Below, in pieces: positions 31,601-41,818 of a stretch of DNA of 64,000 nt (position 1 is its first letter; every line of letters begins with the position of its first letter). A program made the position numbers and the translations under genes. The notes beneath the pieces are model-generated. The model was not told the DNA's origin and did not search any database. It worked only from the letters and a program-made list of their open reading frames with translations. The stretch is from Phaeodactylum tricornutum CCAP 1055/1 (Eukaryota > Bacillariophyta > Bacillariophyceae > Surirellales > Neidiaceae): NCBI RefSeq assembly GCF_000150955.2, contig NC_011696.1:248001-312000 (forward strand), in the 5' to 3' direction.

Positions 31601-32997
31601 CACCAAGTGCGATGGATTTCAGTCTTGCCAACGCTGTGTCTCCTTCAGTGAACGCTTTCGTCAAGTTGGATCCCACTTCTCCTGCCCATTGCAATTGATG
31701 TTGATTGAAGATAGTCCCGACACGCGCCTGCAAACGACTTGCCCCTTCCACAAAGAGCCCTGCCGATCTCGTTCGCATCAAGCGACCAGTGGCCTCTTGC
31801 CAGGCGGCCGTCCTTTCCGAAACTGTTTCGAAGATCTCACTCAAGTTCCGATCTGATTTGGCGGCTGTCGTGAGTGAGTCAAATGCCGTTGAAAAATTCT
31901 TCGCCAAGTCTTGACGAAGTTCATTGGTCGATTTTCCATCAAGATTGGATTTCAGAAATTCATCTAGCGCAGTGAGCGCCGCCTTTCGAGACATCTCAAG
32001 AGAAGCGCCAGCCTCAGCACCATCAGATTGTACGATGCGTATTCCCGTGCGCTCCAAAGTCTGTTCTGTTGCTTTCGGCAGATCTTTCTGTACTATTTGT
32101 GCCAATCGCGTTCTGCATTTGCCCAAGAGAACAGTCAGTTCCTCGTCCTTGACCATGCTAAAAATTTGCTTCATGTTTTTGTCTAACTCTGGAACACATT
32201 TTTTTGCTGCTGCTGTCAGATCCTCAATTTTAGCATCTGTATTGGTTTGCCGGGAAATGTTTTTAATACCCGTTTGGACCGCCTGCCCAGTCTGGCTCAG
32301 AAGACGTTGGGTAGTCGGATGTTGAAGTATACTGCCCGTCGCCGCCGCGGTTTGGTCACCCCGCAACATGAGCGTTTCTAATACGGGATAATATTTTCCC
32401 GACACCGAAGGTGAAAGGTTTTCCGTATCAATTTCGAGAAAAAGACGATGCTTCCTGCTCGTACTACTAATTGCCTCTCGTAACAAAAGCGAGCTCCGGC
32501 GTTGTGACAAACTGGTCATTTCTCCTGATTTGTTTTCCGGAATTTCAACAGAGTCGGTAAGTCGGCTCACGAGGTACACGTTCCGATCCTTGTAGTAGGA
32601 GTGCACCAAAAATTGGTTTCCAGAAGAGGTCGAAGAACCAACGCTGGAAATGGGTGATGAGGCATTCGCGGCTGTGGAGTGGCGTGTTATCATCCCAGGT
32701 GCCACGGGAAGCCGACGATGGATCTAAAAAGGAATGAAACAATTGAGTTCGAGAAACCATAAGTAATACGACCAGTAGCGTAGTCCATTCTAGGGTTCCT
32801 CCAGCTGCTTCACTTACCGTTGTGGGTTGCAGGAATGCTTGGGCGGCCGACCCGACGGACTTTCCGGGGATTCTCCACAAGCGAATCGCAAAACTTCCAT
32901 CGGCGCGTTTCTGTACTACAACCCCGACACCGTATGTCGTCAGCACAACATCTCCGGCCGTATGCGACCCCTTAGCGTCGCTCTTGTTCATTGCCAT
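28608..32997 (-). CDS. 1,408-residue protein with a TULIP-like region and C-terminal PDZ-like repeats
   Basis: Three exons: 32997-32818, 32723-30087 and 30017-28608. Introns of 94 and 69 nt are both phase 0. The N-terminus (GDVVLTTYGVGVVVQKRADG) looks like a small beta domain. A long helical region, rich in Ala, Glu, Ser and Thr, covers about residues 150-700. Residues around 800-930 (GKADVKMSNGAIRLQFELRR, KLQGEGSLTWILNKLAAIF) resemble lipid-transfer (TULIP/HAM1-like) proteins; this is an inference. The last 470 residues hold about four PDZ-like units, marked by GARVVAVNGFEY, IGDLLVRVNGKN and LGDHLVFINGIPV. No signal peptide or membrane segment seen. Probably a scaffold or lipid-binding protein; function unknown. 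Confidence 0.78.
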
Positions 32998-33389
32998 CGA
33001 TTTTGGCGAACAATTATGTGCAAGCAACAAAGAGTCTGCTTTCAGGATTGCGACGAGTGCGACCCTATCAAATGACTTTCGGAAGCAGGGTTTTCTTTTT
33101 TTTGGAGGAAAACAGCTAGCCCCGACATGTCGTAACCTTTATTGATTGTATTTTTTTGGTTAAGTATATGCATTTACAGTTAACTGAAACAATGGAAGGA
33201 CAAACATCGGGCGAGACCTGAAGTCGTGTAATCCAAAACGCAAACTCCACTGCATGCCTGTCTATTACAGCCTTAGGTTCTTCCCGTGTCACTGACCCTT
33301 GAGTCGGAATACATATGGTAGAAGTGAAGATAGTGCCCTATCTATTCCTGTAATCTGTAGTGACTCTGATGAAGCTGAAGCACTGCGGA
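32998..33389. promoter_or_regulatory. Divergent promoter region, PDZ-repeat protein/peptide deformylase
   Basis: About 390 bp between divergent ATGs at 32997 and 33390. It contains TTACAGTTAAC at 33174-33184, a close variant of the recurrent promoter word. The deformylase frame extends some 30 bp upstream of the chosen ATG, with an alternative ATG at 33360. Confidence 0.4.
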
Positions 33390-34286
33390 ATGAAACACTT
33401 TCACCTGCATTGCCTCTCAATTCTTTCTTGTCGCTTCCTTTCCACGTTTGCTTGGACTGGAGTACGCTCGAATGGACAAAATGGGAACGATCGACGGGCC
33501 TTTCTTGCCAGTAACATTGCCTGTCTGACGTTTATTCCAGTGTCACCAGCTTCTGCCTTGCTAGATTCTGCCACAACGGATACAATTCCACCGGGGGGGA
33601 AGCCTTTTGTCTATTCGGAAAGCTGGACGGGGACAACCTTGCCTCTAATGAATCTTTCCGAAGCAGTGAACTTCGCCGAACAGAAAGGCCTTTTGTACTG
33701 GCCCATGGCCCGATGGCCCGATCCCATTCTGCGCCGACCTGCACAACCGGTCGATGCACATTGGTTCGGGACGGGTACATTGCAGAAAGCTTGCGCGTTG
33801 TTGCGAGCGACATCCGTTTCCGAAAAGGCAGTTGGGTTGGCCGCACAGCAGTGTGGCGTGGACGCCCGCATCGTTTATCTCCAACCGGAAGAAAGGCACC
33901 CGCTCATTAATCGAAGGTCATTCCAGCGAACCGCAGAACTCTCAGAGATTACTATGATAAATCCACAGATTGTGGAACGCTCGCCCGAACTCGACGTTCA
34001 CTCTTGGCGCGAACATTGCTTGGTGCTGCCACCAACCTTCGATGCGACGGTTTTGAGGGACTCGTGGGTGACGATTGTTTTCCGAGATATCCACGGGCGA
34101 CCTCATTCGGTTCGTCTTCGTGGAGAAATGGCACGAGCGGTACAACACGAGCTAGACCATGATCGCGGTATTTTGATCACTGATCATGTCGACATGGAGG
34201 AACTAGAAAACGATGCAATGCGAGCAATCGAATCAATTGGACATCGGGATCGAATGACGCTAGCATATGCACGTTACTTGAACTAA
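33390..34286 (+). CDS. PDF: Peptide deformylase with plastid and Tat-like lumenal presequences
   Basis: 298 residues from the ATG at 33390. All three deformylase motifs are present in modified form: AVGLAAQQCG (GxGxAAxQ), REHCLVLPP (EGCLS, with the Gly replaced by His and the metal-binding Cys kept) and QHELDHDRGIL (HExxH). The reaction removes the formyl group from N-terminal fMet. The N-terminus MKHFHLHCLSILSCRFLSTF is signal-peptide-like, with an STFA motif. It is followed, at about residues 35-58, by DRRAFLASNIACLTFIPVSP ending ASA, which has the layout of a twin-arginine thylakoid signal with an AxA cleavage site. If real, this would put the enzyme in the lumen rather than the stroma. 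Confidence 0.9.
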   Translation: MKHFHLHCLSILSCRFLSTFAWTGVRSNGQNGNDRRAFLASNIACLTFIPVSPASALLDSATTDTIPPGGKPFVYSESWTGTTLPLMNLSEAVNFAEQKGLLYWPMARWPDPILRRPAQPVDAHWFGTGTLQKACALLRATSVSEKAVGLAAQQCGVDARIVYLQPEERHPLINRRSFQRTAELSEITMINPQIVERSPELDVHSWREHCLVLPPTFDATVLRDSWVTIVFRDIHGRPHSVRLRGEMARAVQHELDHDRGILITDHVDMEELENDAMRAIESIGHRDRMTLAYARYLN

Positions 34287-35076
34287 GAAGCTGCTCCTTA
34301 GTGGTATATTTTGGCTGACCAGAATCTGTGGCAATGTGGTGCGAGAGGGGAGGGGACTCGCTTCATCTCTCGGTACTATCAAAAAACACAAAGAGGAGAT
34401 TTCTTCACGGACAATGCTTGACGACAGACATGCATGCTATATCTGTTCCGGATCTTCACTTCCAGCGCAAAGTAAAACGGGAACGCATCACGCTATGCAC
34501 TTTCTTATATTCTTTCTGGGAAGCCTGGACTGTACAAATCTTGCGGGGCAACAGATGACACCGCCAACTCCTGAGTAATTTGGTGGCTTTACTGATGTGA
34601 TCTTTTATATACTACGAAGACACTATAGGTGCACGTAAGCGCATTCCGGTATCTTTCACACCGTATTCACTGTCAATTTAGGTGGACCGCGGAGCCAGGA
34701 GCGGAGAGTGTTTGCCACCTGTTCCACAGTGGCAAAGCGTGGGAGAAAAATCTAGCGGCTAAAAAAATGAAGAAACCCCTCTCGCTATAAAAACCAGCTT
34801 GTAGATAATAAAATAAATAATTAGAAATGTGTCGGACAAACTATTTATTGTCGCAATTTTACTTAAATTCATGTCACGCAGGACGAGGTCACAGTAACCT
34901 AACTCAGTACGTGAAAGCTCGCCAAACCCGATTTCACATCCTATGGCGTGTATCTAGAATCAATTCGGTTCCATCTCGTAAGTTCTCCATTTCGATAGCG
35001 AGAGAACGGAGACACATGCCTAATTACGTTAAGGGGCAAGGCAGTAGTTACCGAAGAGAATGAGGAGTTGTATGAT
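34287..35076. other. Intergenic region with a short hairpin
   Basis: About 790 bp without a supported gene. It holds a perfect 8-bp inverted repeat, TTTGCCAC (34711-34718) and GTGGCAAA (34729-34736), with a 10-nt loop. Short plus-strand frames at 34328-34578 and 34827-35063 have no protein-like features. An upstream exon of the next gene could hide here. Confidence 0.4.
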
Positions 35077-36930
35077 ATGACAAGGCTGGAGAAACTGCAA
35101 AGGACAATTATTCACTTCGGAAGTCTGAAGACAACAGAAGCGGTGGAAGACGATATCGTTTGTGGGATCGAGATCACGCCGTGTGCGAGTGATAGTCTAT
35201 CAACACTTTCTACGATTCCTATATCAAGCAATGAATCGCAGGCCATTAGTTGGTCGGATGCGAGCCAATCGACTTCTGATTCCTTTCCACAAAATACTTA
35301 TTTGGTTCATTCTTTCTCTTGCGAAAACGTAAATTGCCCGTCATGGGATACCAGCAACTCGTCAAAAGATGTAGTATTTGACGGTATCTGTGATGAATAT
35401 TACGAATTTTCGACAAAAAGAAACCATTCTTTTATTGGACCTTTGACACCGAAAGAACACCAGTTTAACACTTGGCAGTTGCGAAATCGTTCTGAAAACC
35501 CCAATTTTTGCCTTGGCCGCGGCTACGTTTTACCAGCACAATATGAATGTTCTTCAGATGCATATCTCTCTGAGCACGGTCTACTTCATTCATTTGCAGA
35601 ACGTGACAACTGTCCAGACTTTATTAATCTGGTAGAGTCAGAACCTGAGAGGCTCCATGTGTATCTTACACAATCGATTGCCAGTACGCTGTGCCAGTTG
35701 ACGACCAGGGCCTCTGATACACCAACTATTTCTAATGATTCGACAAGACAAAAACTCGCCTTGCAACCTCAGAATTCGGCATATACGCAGCAGGAGTCGT
35801 TGGTAATTTCACTGCAAGAGAACACGAATACGATTATGATACTACTTTCGGGACCACTAGTGCACCTCTCTTCGGTGATGAACATATTGGAGGCAGGAAG
35901 GATTTCGAGTCGCAAAATGTCCATTCATAGTTTTTTCTACCAGCAGAATATCGCCAAAATGTTGACATGTGATTCAGTTCTCAGAAGTGCAGTTGCTTTG
36001 AGAGTCCAACTGAAAAGGTGGTCCAGGCATATCACCAATAAGGAAAGCAATTCTAAGGAAACCGGCTCTTGTCTCGACAGTGATGGAACGAAAATTATCT
36101 GCACACCAAAAATGCTTCCATTGGCTTACGCATATATCAGCGAAGGCCAAAAAAATGACGTGAACTTGATTCAAGACGTGGAGCTGAAAGCCGTGCTGAA
36201 TATAACGGATGGGGGAAATAGTGCGTCGGCTTTGTTTCCCACCTTCTCTAGCGATTCGATCCTGGTGTGTGAGTCAGATGATGGGCTCAGTGAAGAACTG
36301 TATGCCCTGGACTCAATTGGAAGCAGATTGCGCGAAGAACTTGAGAATGCAGAGCAAACACTGAAATATGCAGCTCAGAGCGCTCATGCCAAAGTAAGCG
36401 GTCCCCCAGCTCCGACGATTCACGATGATGGTGATCCCTACAGCTACCACCTTGTTGAAATCAAACAAAAATTAAAAGCTTTGGAACGAATCGAACGTAG
36501 CCTTCGGAAAGCAATGTCCCGTGCAGACAAGATCATTTGCCAAGTCGCCTCTGACGATGATGCTTTAGACGATACGACAGTGTCGACCGATGTTAGTTCA
36601 ACTGAGTCGAAGTCCCCAGGGCCTTCAGTCAAAAGCAGTCGATCGGTAAGAATGCCCGGGACAGATGGCCGTAAGGTTCACTTCGCAGCCGAACATCAAG
36701 AATTTGTTTTCGTCACCGACACCAGTTATAGTTGGGCAGGGAGTGGAGAAGACGGACCAGAAGTAGACGAGTCGAGCGGTTTTCTTGGTAAGCTAGAAGA
36801 CGTCTACTATGCCTGTGAAGACATTATGGACGAAATGGCGTTCTCCTGCACGAGATTTTTCGAAAGCAATCGGCCAAGCGCAACATCATCGACTGTACCG
36901 ATTCGGAGAAGTACGATACACTTTGTATAA
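35077..36930 (+). CDS. Unknown acidic protein with a KVHF (RVxF-like) motif
   Basis: 617 residues from the ATG at 35077; the frame opens slightly upstream with a TTG. The first 400 residues are Ser/Thr/Asn-rich and mainly disordered. Residues about 405-470 form a helical, charged stretch (SRLREELENAEQTLKYAAQS) and a second helix covers KLKALERIERSLRKAMSRAD. Near the C-terminus GRKVHFAAEHQEFVFV contains KVHF, which fits the RVxF docking motif for protein phosphatase 1. After it comes a Trp/Gly-containing segment and a final DVYYACEDIMDEMAFSCTRF. No known domain, signal or membrane span. Codon and composition look ordinary for the window. Phosphatase binding is only a suggestion from the short motif. 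Confidence 0.7.
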   Translation: MTRLEKLQRTIIHFGSLKTTEAVEDDIVCGIEITPCASDSLSTLSTIPISSNESQAISWSDASQSTSDSFPQNTYLVHSFSCENVNCPSWDTSNSSKDVVFDGICDEYYEFSTKRNHSFIGPLTPKEHQFNTWQLRNRSENPNFCLGRGYVLPAQYECSSDAYLSEHGLLHSFAERDNCPDFINLVESEPERLHVYLTQSIASTLCQLTTRASDTPTISNDSTRQKLALQPQNSAYTQQESLVISLQENTNTIMILLSGPLVHLSSVMNILEAGRISSRKMSIHSFFYQQNIAKMLTCDSVLRSAVALRVQLKRWSRHITNKESNSKETGSCLDSDGTKIICTPKMLPLAYAYISEGQKNDVNLIQDVELKAVLNITDGGNSASALFPTFSSDSILVCESDDGLSEELYALDSIGSRLREELENAEQTLKYAAQSAHAKVSGPPAPTIHDDGDPYSYHLVEIKQKLKALERIERSLRKAMSRADKIICQVASDDDALDDTTVSTDVSSTESKSPGPSVKSSRSVRMPGTDGRKVHFAAEHQEFVFVTDTSYSWAGSGEDGPEVDESSGFLGKLEDVYYACEDIMDEMAFSCTRFFESNRPSATSSTVPIRRSTIHFV

Positions 36931-36983
36931 GGGGAGCCAGCTGTACTTTAGAGCAAGAGACACTAAGTTTGTCCAAACAGAAT

Positions 36984-38895
36984 TTAGAATTCCGTAGATT
37001 CTTGATATTCTCTTCTCAATGCCTCCTTCGCTCTTTCATTCAAGTTTAGGTAACGTCGTTGAAGACGTTGAGGATGTCGTTTTGGAAACTTTTCGTGTGC
37101 GAAATTGACCCACTGAATTCCCCTACCTCTTGATTCCTCTTGTCGTGCAGCCTGCAAAAGAGCTTCATCTTCTGCCGCCGTGAACGGTATTGTTGAGTAA
37201 ACCGGATTCAAAGTTCTATGCCATTTATCAACCACGGACTTCATGCTCCGGCCCGGCAGATGATAAACGAGCTGGTGCAAATCATTTCCGGGTGAGCTTT
37301 TGTACATCTTCATCACAATGGCCAATTTACGCTCTTCTTCGTCACTCCATGCGTCGTGCTTTAATTTAGGGTTGAGCAGGGAGGTATTGAGTCGTTTGAA
37401 TATTTTTGATCTGGGTTTGTCGGGCGCAATATTCGCAGCCATGTAAGCTACTTGCGATCCATCCAGGACTAGTTGAGGACCCATGGCTGCTACGTACTTC
37501 AGTAGAAGTTCGTCCTGCTCGGCGGTAAACACTATAGTGGACGATTGGCATGATTGGCGTAGCATATTTTGGTACGCAAGAAAGCATTCCCATCCCGTCC
37601 TTTGTTTTGTGGCAGTGGATAACTCCTTTCCTATGGCAAACCAATCAGGTGTTTTCGATGCAGCTTCCACTTGCTCGACAATGCGTTGCAATTCCGCTTT
37701 GGTTATCATATCTCGTTTTCTGATGAGCTGCTCATAGTGCACACGGCATTCCTCTGCGGTTCTCGGAAGTGCCGTTTTCGGAAGCGACGAGCTAAGCGAT
37801 ACATTTTTAACGCGTTGCTGTTGTAGCTGCTCCGCTACTTGCAAAAAGTCAATTTGTTGCTCTTGTCCCTCGATAATCGCCTCTTCAGTGGTGCTTTCAA
37901 TCCGCAGATGTTGGACGATTGAAGAAAGCGTATTGGATTCCTTACTCGACCACGGAGGCTGCAAGTGATAGTAGAAGGATTCCTGTTCCAGCTTTCTCCT
38001 CTTCAGTGTGTCTGGATTTGGTGGAGGGGTACTTCCATCCGGTCCCGTGAAGAAACCTCGATTCTTCCAGATACTGTGCCGGTAAGGGTTTCCTATAACG
38101 GCGGGAACGCATAACGCCTCCATTCGCCGACGACTCGCCTGTGCCGTCAATTTGGCGGCTTGCGCACGATTATTTGCCTTTTGAAGCGCGAGTTCTCGTA
38201 AATTGCGCAGCACTGCGTACTGCAAACGCCGATTGGCCGTAAAAGCGTCCGTCAAGGGTTGCGCATCGTAGGTCGGAACCGTAGGCTGACGGTGAACCAT
38301 GATTTGTTTTGGTCCAGACGATCCCGAATTGCTGCTGGAGCGGTTCTTTCTAATCTCTCGTAGTTCGCAGAGGCCTCCCAGTAGTAGATGTTCGATTGGA
38401 CTGGGCTTGGCGTTTGTCAGCTTCGTTCCCACTCGGCACCGATATAATGTAGGAAGCTGACAGTGATACAGTTATATTAGTGAGGCCTGTTCGGCTCTTG
38501 GTTTGTTGTGATGTGAGTCGGAGTTTGCGCAGGTAAATCACGATTCCAACGTCATTTGGGCGGCCCAAAAGCCCATTTCTGATGACAATGGGAATGCAAT
38601 AACCGGTAACACTGTTGAATTGGAATCGAGCGTGTAATTCCCTACATTCCTGTAGCCTCTCCAAGAGTGCATCTTGGACTTTCTCGCCTAGCTCGTTTAG
38701 AGCTCTGGTACAGATGGTTCGTCCGAGTCTACGGTCCGATCTTTCCGTAAGTTTGCTTCGCAAATGCTGCGCCTCCAATCGGCGGATACCGGGCAACCTC
38801 ATTTCAGTGTTCCAGTCTTCCCTGACGCCTTCGAGACTCACGCGCGGAAGCAGGGCTTTCTCAATCCGGCCTGCGATTGGATCAGCTCTCGCCAT
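36984..38895 (-). CDS. SNAPC4: SNAPC4-like Myb-repeat protein (small nuclear RNA transcription)
   Basis: The main exon (stop 36984) contains at least four Myb/SANT-like repeats: PDWFAIGKELSTATKQRTGW; FTAEQDELLLKYVAAMG; AWSDEEERKLAIVMKMYKSS followed by LPGRSMKSVVDKWHRTLNP; and IPFTAAEDEALLQAARQEE. With the N-terminal helical RRLQYAVLRNLRELALQKAN this matches the largest SNAPc subunit, which binds snRNA promoters. Within this exon the only early ATG is at 38300 (438 residues), but coding-like sequence continues upstream to a good 3' splice site (CTAAT branch-like word and CTGTCAG, near 38462). An upstream open frame from an ATG at 38895 (MARADPIAGRIEKALLPRVS) is a likely first exon. The donor is uncertain. 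If correct, it overlaps the 5' end of the dioxygenase gene on the other strand. Confidence 0.7.
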
Positions 38896-40483
38896 TTGCC
38901 AGTCTTCCGCACCGCGAGTTTCCTTTTCGGCCGGGAAACTTTTTGAGTATGCGAGTCACAAAGGCATCGGACCCAAAAGTGGCTCCTCACGTTCCGACAC
39001 GGTACGCCTTTTTTCCTTGGAAACGCGCAGGACGGTCTTGATCAACGAGGACGGATTTAAAGTTCACGTTTCTTATCGAGGCGAACAGTCGAGTTTTGAC
39101 GCTTCTTGGTTGTGGCACAACGATCCTAGCTACGTGCACCCATCGTCGGGTCAACGACTGCGGTCGTCTCCGTGGACGGGGTTGGGTCGTGCAATCGAAT
39201 CGGCATGTATCGTTACAGAGAAAAGGGCACAGTCGGAAGCATCGGAAGGGATTGTCATCCCCAGTGCGGCTCCACTGGGAAGTCTGCATCCGATCGGTAA
39301 CTTATACCAAGGCCCCATTGTCCAAATGGATGCCTCGTCACGGCTATTGCTACGAATTCTATGGAAAAAGACCCCGATCGATGATCCTTCTACTTTGGCA
39401 CCCATATCTTTCTTTGACATGAATTGGCTTTGGCGGTGCCGATACGATGCTACTGCTTCGGAGCGTTGCCTGCAAGAGACACAAATACGGAAAGAACACG
39501 CTTTGAGTCGAACTTCCACTCTACGGAACGTATTATTCGATGGCCTCCTACTGACCAATCAACCCGCCGATATGGATAATGCTCGTTATGACATTCTTGA
39601 CGCTGTTGTCCATGACGGTGCGGTTATTGTCGCTCAAACTCCCGACACCCTGGACCAACACGAAACAACAGTAGGCTACGTAGGTCACAGCTTGTCGGGA
39701 GGGGGTTTGTCCCACGGGCAACTGTACGGCGATATCTTTCACGTTGAGACGGCACACAATGCACACAATTTGGCGTACACTTCAGTGGCTCTACCACCGC
39801 ACCAAGATCTAGCCTATTATGATTCCAAGCCAGGCCTACAGCTTTTACATTGCGTTGCCAACACCGCCGACGTGTTGGGCGGTGAGTCGGTACTGGTCGA
39901 CGCTGTTGCAGCGGCACAAGAGCTACGCAACCTTGCACCCGACCACTTCGAAGCATTGACAAAATGCCCGGCGACTTTTTTGAAGCAACGGGAAGGAGCC
40001 GATATGGTCTACCGACGAACGCACGTGGAGCAAGATTCCACCGGATCTGTTGTCGCTGTCCATTGGAGTCCACCATTTCAAGGACCGCTGTGCATACGTC
40101 CCGACTTGGTCGACAACTACTTTGTCGCGTATGCGGTCTTGGAACGTATGTTAGATAATTCACTGCCGCGCGATCGATTCATCCTACCCATCGCACCGGA
40201 ACTGGAACAGTCGTTAATCGACTACGCACATGAGTATACGTGGCAACACCGACTGGAAGAGGGCCATCTCTTGATATTCAACAATCAGCGTATGCTGCAT
40301 GGGAGGCGAGGATTCCAATTGTTGAGTGCCACGGCGGCGCGTCGTTTGGTAGGATGCTACACCGATATGGACGATACAATGAATCAATATCGTCTACTAC
40401 GACGACAGAGAATGCTTGTGGGAGAGGATGAACGCATCCCCTTCGTCCGGAATCTCGGCAACGGGAGTAGCGGTAGCATTTAA
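38714..40483 (+). CDS. Gamma-butyrobetaine hydroxylase-like 2-oxoglutarate/Fe(II) dioxygenase
   Basis: 589 residues from the ATG at 38714; the frame runs further up but only from a TTG. The N-terminus (MVRPSLRSDLSVSLLRKCCA) is Arg/Ser-rich and acidic-free, as in mitochondrial presequences. A DUF971-like segment follows (RTVLINEDGFKVHVSYRG, WLWHNDPSYVHPSSGQ). The catalytic domain has LPPHQDLAYYDSKPGLQLLH, with the HxD metal ligands, then the distal His and Arg in MLHGRRGF. This is the layout of BBOX1/TMLHE enzymes of carnitine synthesis. Hydroxylation of gamma-butyrobetaine or trimethyllysine is plausible, but the substrate cannot be read here. An ALPDD-like acidic stretch is absent. The start region overlaps the proposed first exon of the SNAPC4-like gene. 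Confidence 0.87.
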   Translation: MVRPSLRSDLSVSLLRKCCASNRRIPGNLISVFQSSLTPSRLTRGSRAFSIRPAIGSALAICQSSAPRVSFSAGKLFEYASHKGIGPKSGSSRSDTVRLFSLETRRTVLINEDGFKVHVSYRGEQSSFDASWLWHNDPSYVHPSSGQRLRSSPWTGLGRAIESACIVTEKRAQSEASEGIVIPSAAPLGSLHPIGNLYQGPIVQMDASSRLLLRILWKKTPIDDPSTLAPISFFDMNWLWRCRYDATASERCLQETQIRKEHALSRTSTLRNVLFDGLLLTNQPADMDNARYDILDAVVHDGAVIVAQTPDTLDQHETTVGYVGHSLSGGGLSHGQLYGDIFHVETAHNAHNLAYTSVALPPHQDLAYYDSKPGLQLLHCVANTADVLGGESVLVDAVAAAQELRNLAPDHFEALTKCPATFLKQREGADMVYRRTHVEQDSTGSVVAVHWSPPFQGPLCIRPDLVDNYFVAYAVLERMLDNSLPRDRFILPIAPELEQSLIDYAHEYTWQHRLEEGHLLIFNNQRMLHGRRGFQLLSATAARRLVGCYTDMDDTMNQYRLLRRQRMLVGEDERIPFVRNLGNGSSGSI

Positions 40484-40543
40484 ACACGGTTATAAGTAGC
40501 TATCAGGAAATCGAGACAAACGTGTCGCAGACTAGCTCACAAC

Positions 40544-41221
40544 TCAGATTTCGTCGGGAATGTCGCTCAAAGCATCGAAAAAGTCGTCCATGAGCCCAAT
40601 CATCTTATTCAAAACAGCCAACATTCCGATAGGATCTTTTTTGCTGACGGAAACGTCTCCAGCTTGCGCGTATTTTCGTAATTGAGAGACATCCTCCATG
40701 GCACGTTTCTTATTTTCTGGATCCAACACTCCGCCGCCTACCGCTTTCATGTCGTCTCCGGTCGAGTAAACCGTTCGAAGGAATTTGCCAATATTGTCCC
40801 ATTCCTTCTTATCGATCTCCGAACCGCCTTCTGACACACGCTTCCTGACAGCCTAACAAGAGGAACGGTTACAATGCTTAGAAGGATGTAACAGCCAGTA
40901 ACGAGGTACCGCCTTAGTACGTACCGTAAGATCCGATTTGACGCGGACGACCCGATTGAATTGTGCTGCTCCTTGAGGCAAGGCAGTACCAGAGGATACA
41001 TCTGCGCTAGCGCTCGAGGGCATGAATGTTACAGACGTGGCAAGAAAGCCAGCGGCTCCAAAAATGTGTTGGAGCACCTCCTTTCGGGTAGTGATTGCGC
41101 TACTATCCGACGCTGTTTTCATTGCTTCCCTGCCGTTCGTTCGCGGTAGATTGTGGGGTCCTACGAAAGCAGACGCAATGTCACCCGAGCAAGCAAGCAT
41201 GATTGAAGAAGTGTACTTCAT
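40544..41221 (-). CDS. PsbQ-like thylakoid-lumen protein
   Basis: Exons 41221-40925 and 40852-40544 with a 72-nt intron (GTACGT...GTTAG, phase 0); 201 residues. Presequence: MKYTSSIMLACSGDIASAF followed by VGPHN, an exact ASAF plastid-import motif. A second targeting segment follows, TRKEVLQHIFGAAGFLATSV ending in SSASA, a thylakoid signal with AxA cleavage. The mature part (about 135 residues) is helical: RVVRVKSDLTAVRKRVSEGG, EWDNIGKFLRTVYS and GMLAVLNKMIGLMDDFFDAL. Size, location and four-helix character fit the extrinsic photosystem II protein PsbQ/PsbQ'. The identification is by pattern, so another lumenal helical protein is possible. Confidence 0.7.
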
Positions 41222-41818
41222 GATTGTCTTTTCAATGCGTGCAGAGGGAAAAGAACAGAAAAAAGAGATCTGGTCTGCTAAAAGTAGGGCCGAATCGTTA
41301 TATGTTTCACGTCATAAAAATTTTACTGGCTTTGACTGCGTGAGCTGTCGAACCCGTGTCCAGACGTTAATGACCGGGATGAACACCTTTGTGGTCAAAG
41401 TCCATGTCAACTGGTTATATATACAATAGCATAGTTTGGAGAGAGGGTAGCCGAGTAGCATTCCAATTCTCTCTATGTCAATGATTGGTGTGGTATATGA
41501 CAACTTGTCCTACTTCTGCTAATGGCAACAAGGAAAGACCTCGACAGTGAAAGGCACATAGTGTAAAAATATACTTCGACCAATGTGCTGGATGGATATC
41601 AAGGTCGATTCACAGTCGACTAACGTTTCCCAGTCGACTAACGTTTCCCAGTGTGGCAATATCGAGAGACGCATCATTTCTGAAATGATTCTAATATGAA
41701 AAGAATCGCTACTTGTTACAAATTAGCTTTCTCATACCAATCAAGTTGATAGAAACGGTGCTGCAGGGATCGGCCTCAATCGAATGTATCCAGCAGAATC
41801 TAGATGGCACGCAGTTCT
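41222..41818. other. Intergenic region with a short tandem repeat
   Basis: About 600 bp upstream of the PsbQ-like gene and downstream of the pentapeptide gene. It contains an 18-bp tandem duplication (CAGTCGACTAACGTTTCC, 41613-41630 and 41631-41648). TTCACAGT (41609-41616) overlaps its start. No coding sequence was seen. Confidence 0.5.
41613..41648. repeat. 18-bp tandem duplication
   Basis: Two perfect head-to-tail copies of CAGTCGACTAACGTTTCC, followed by CAGTGTGG, a partial third start. Each copy contains the palindrome GTCGAC. It lies about 390 bp upstream of the PsbQ-like ATG. Confidence 0.85.
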
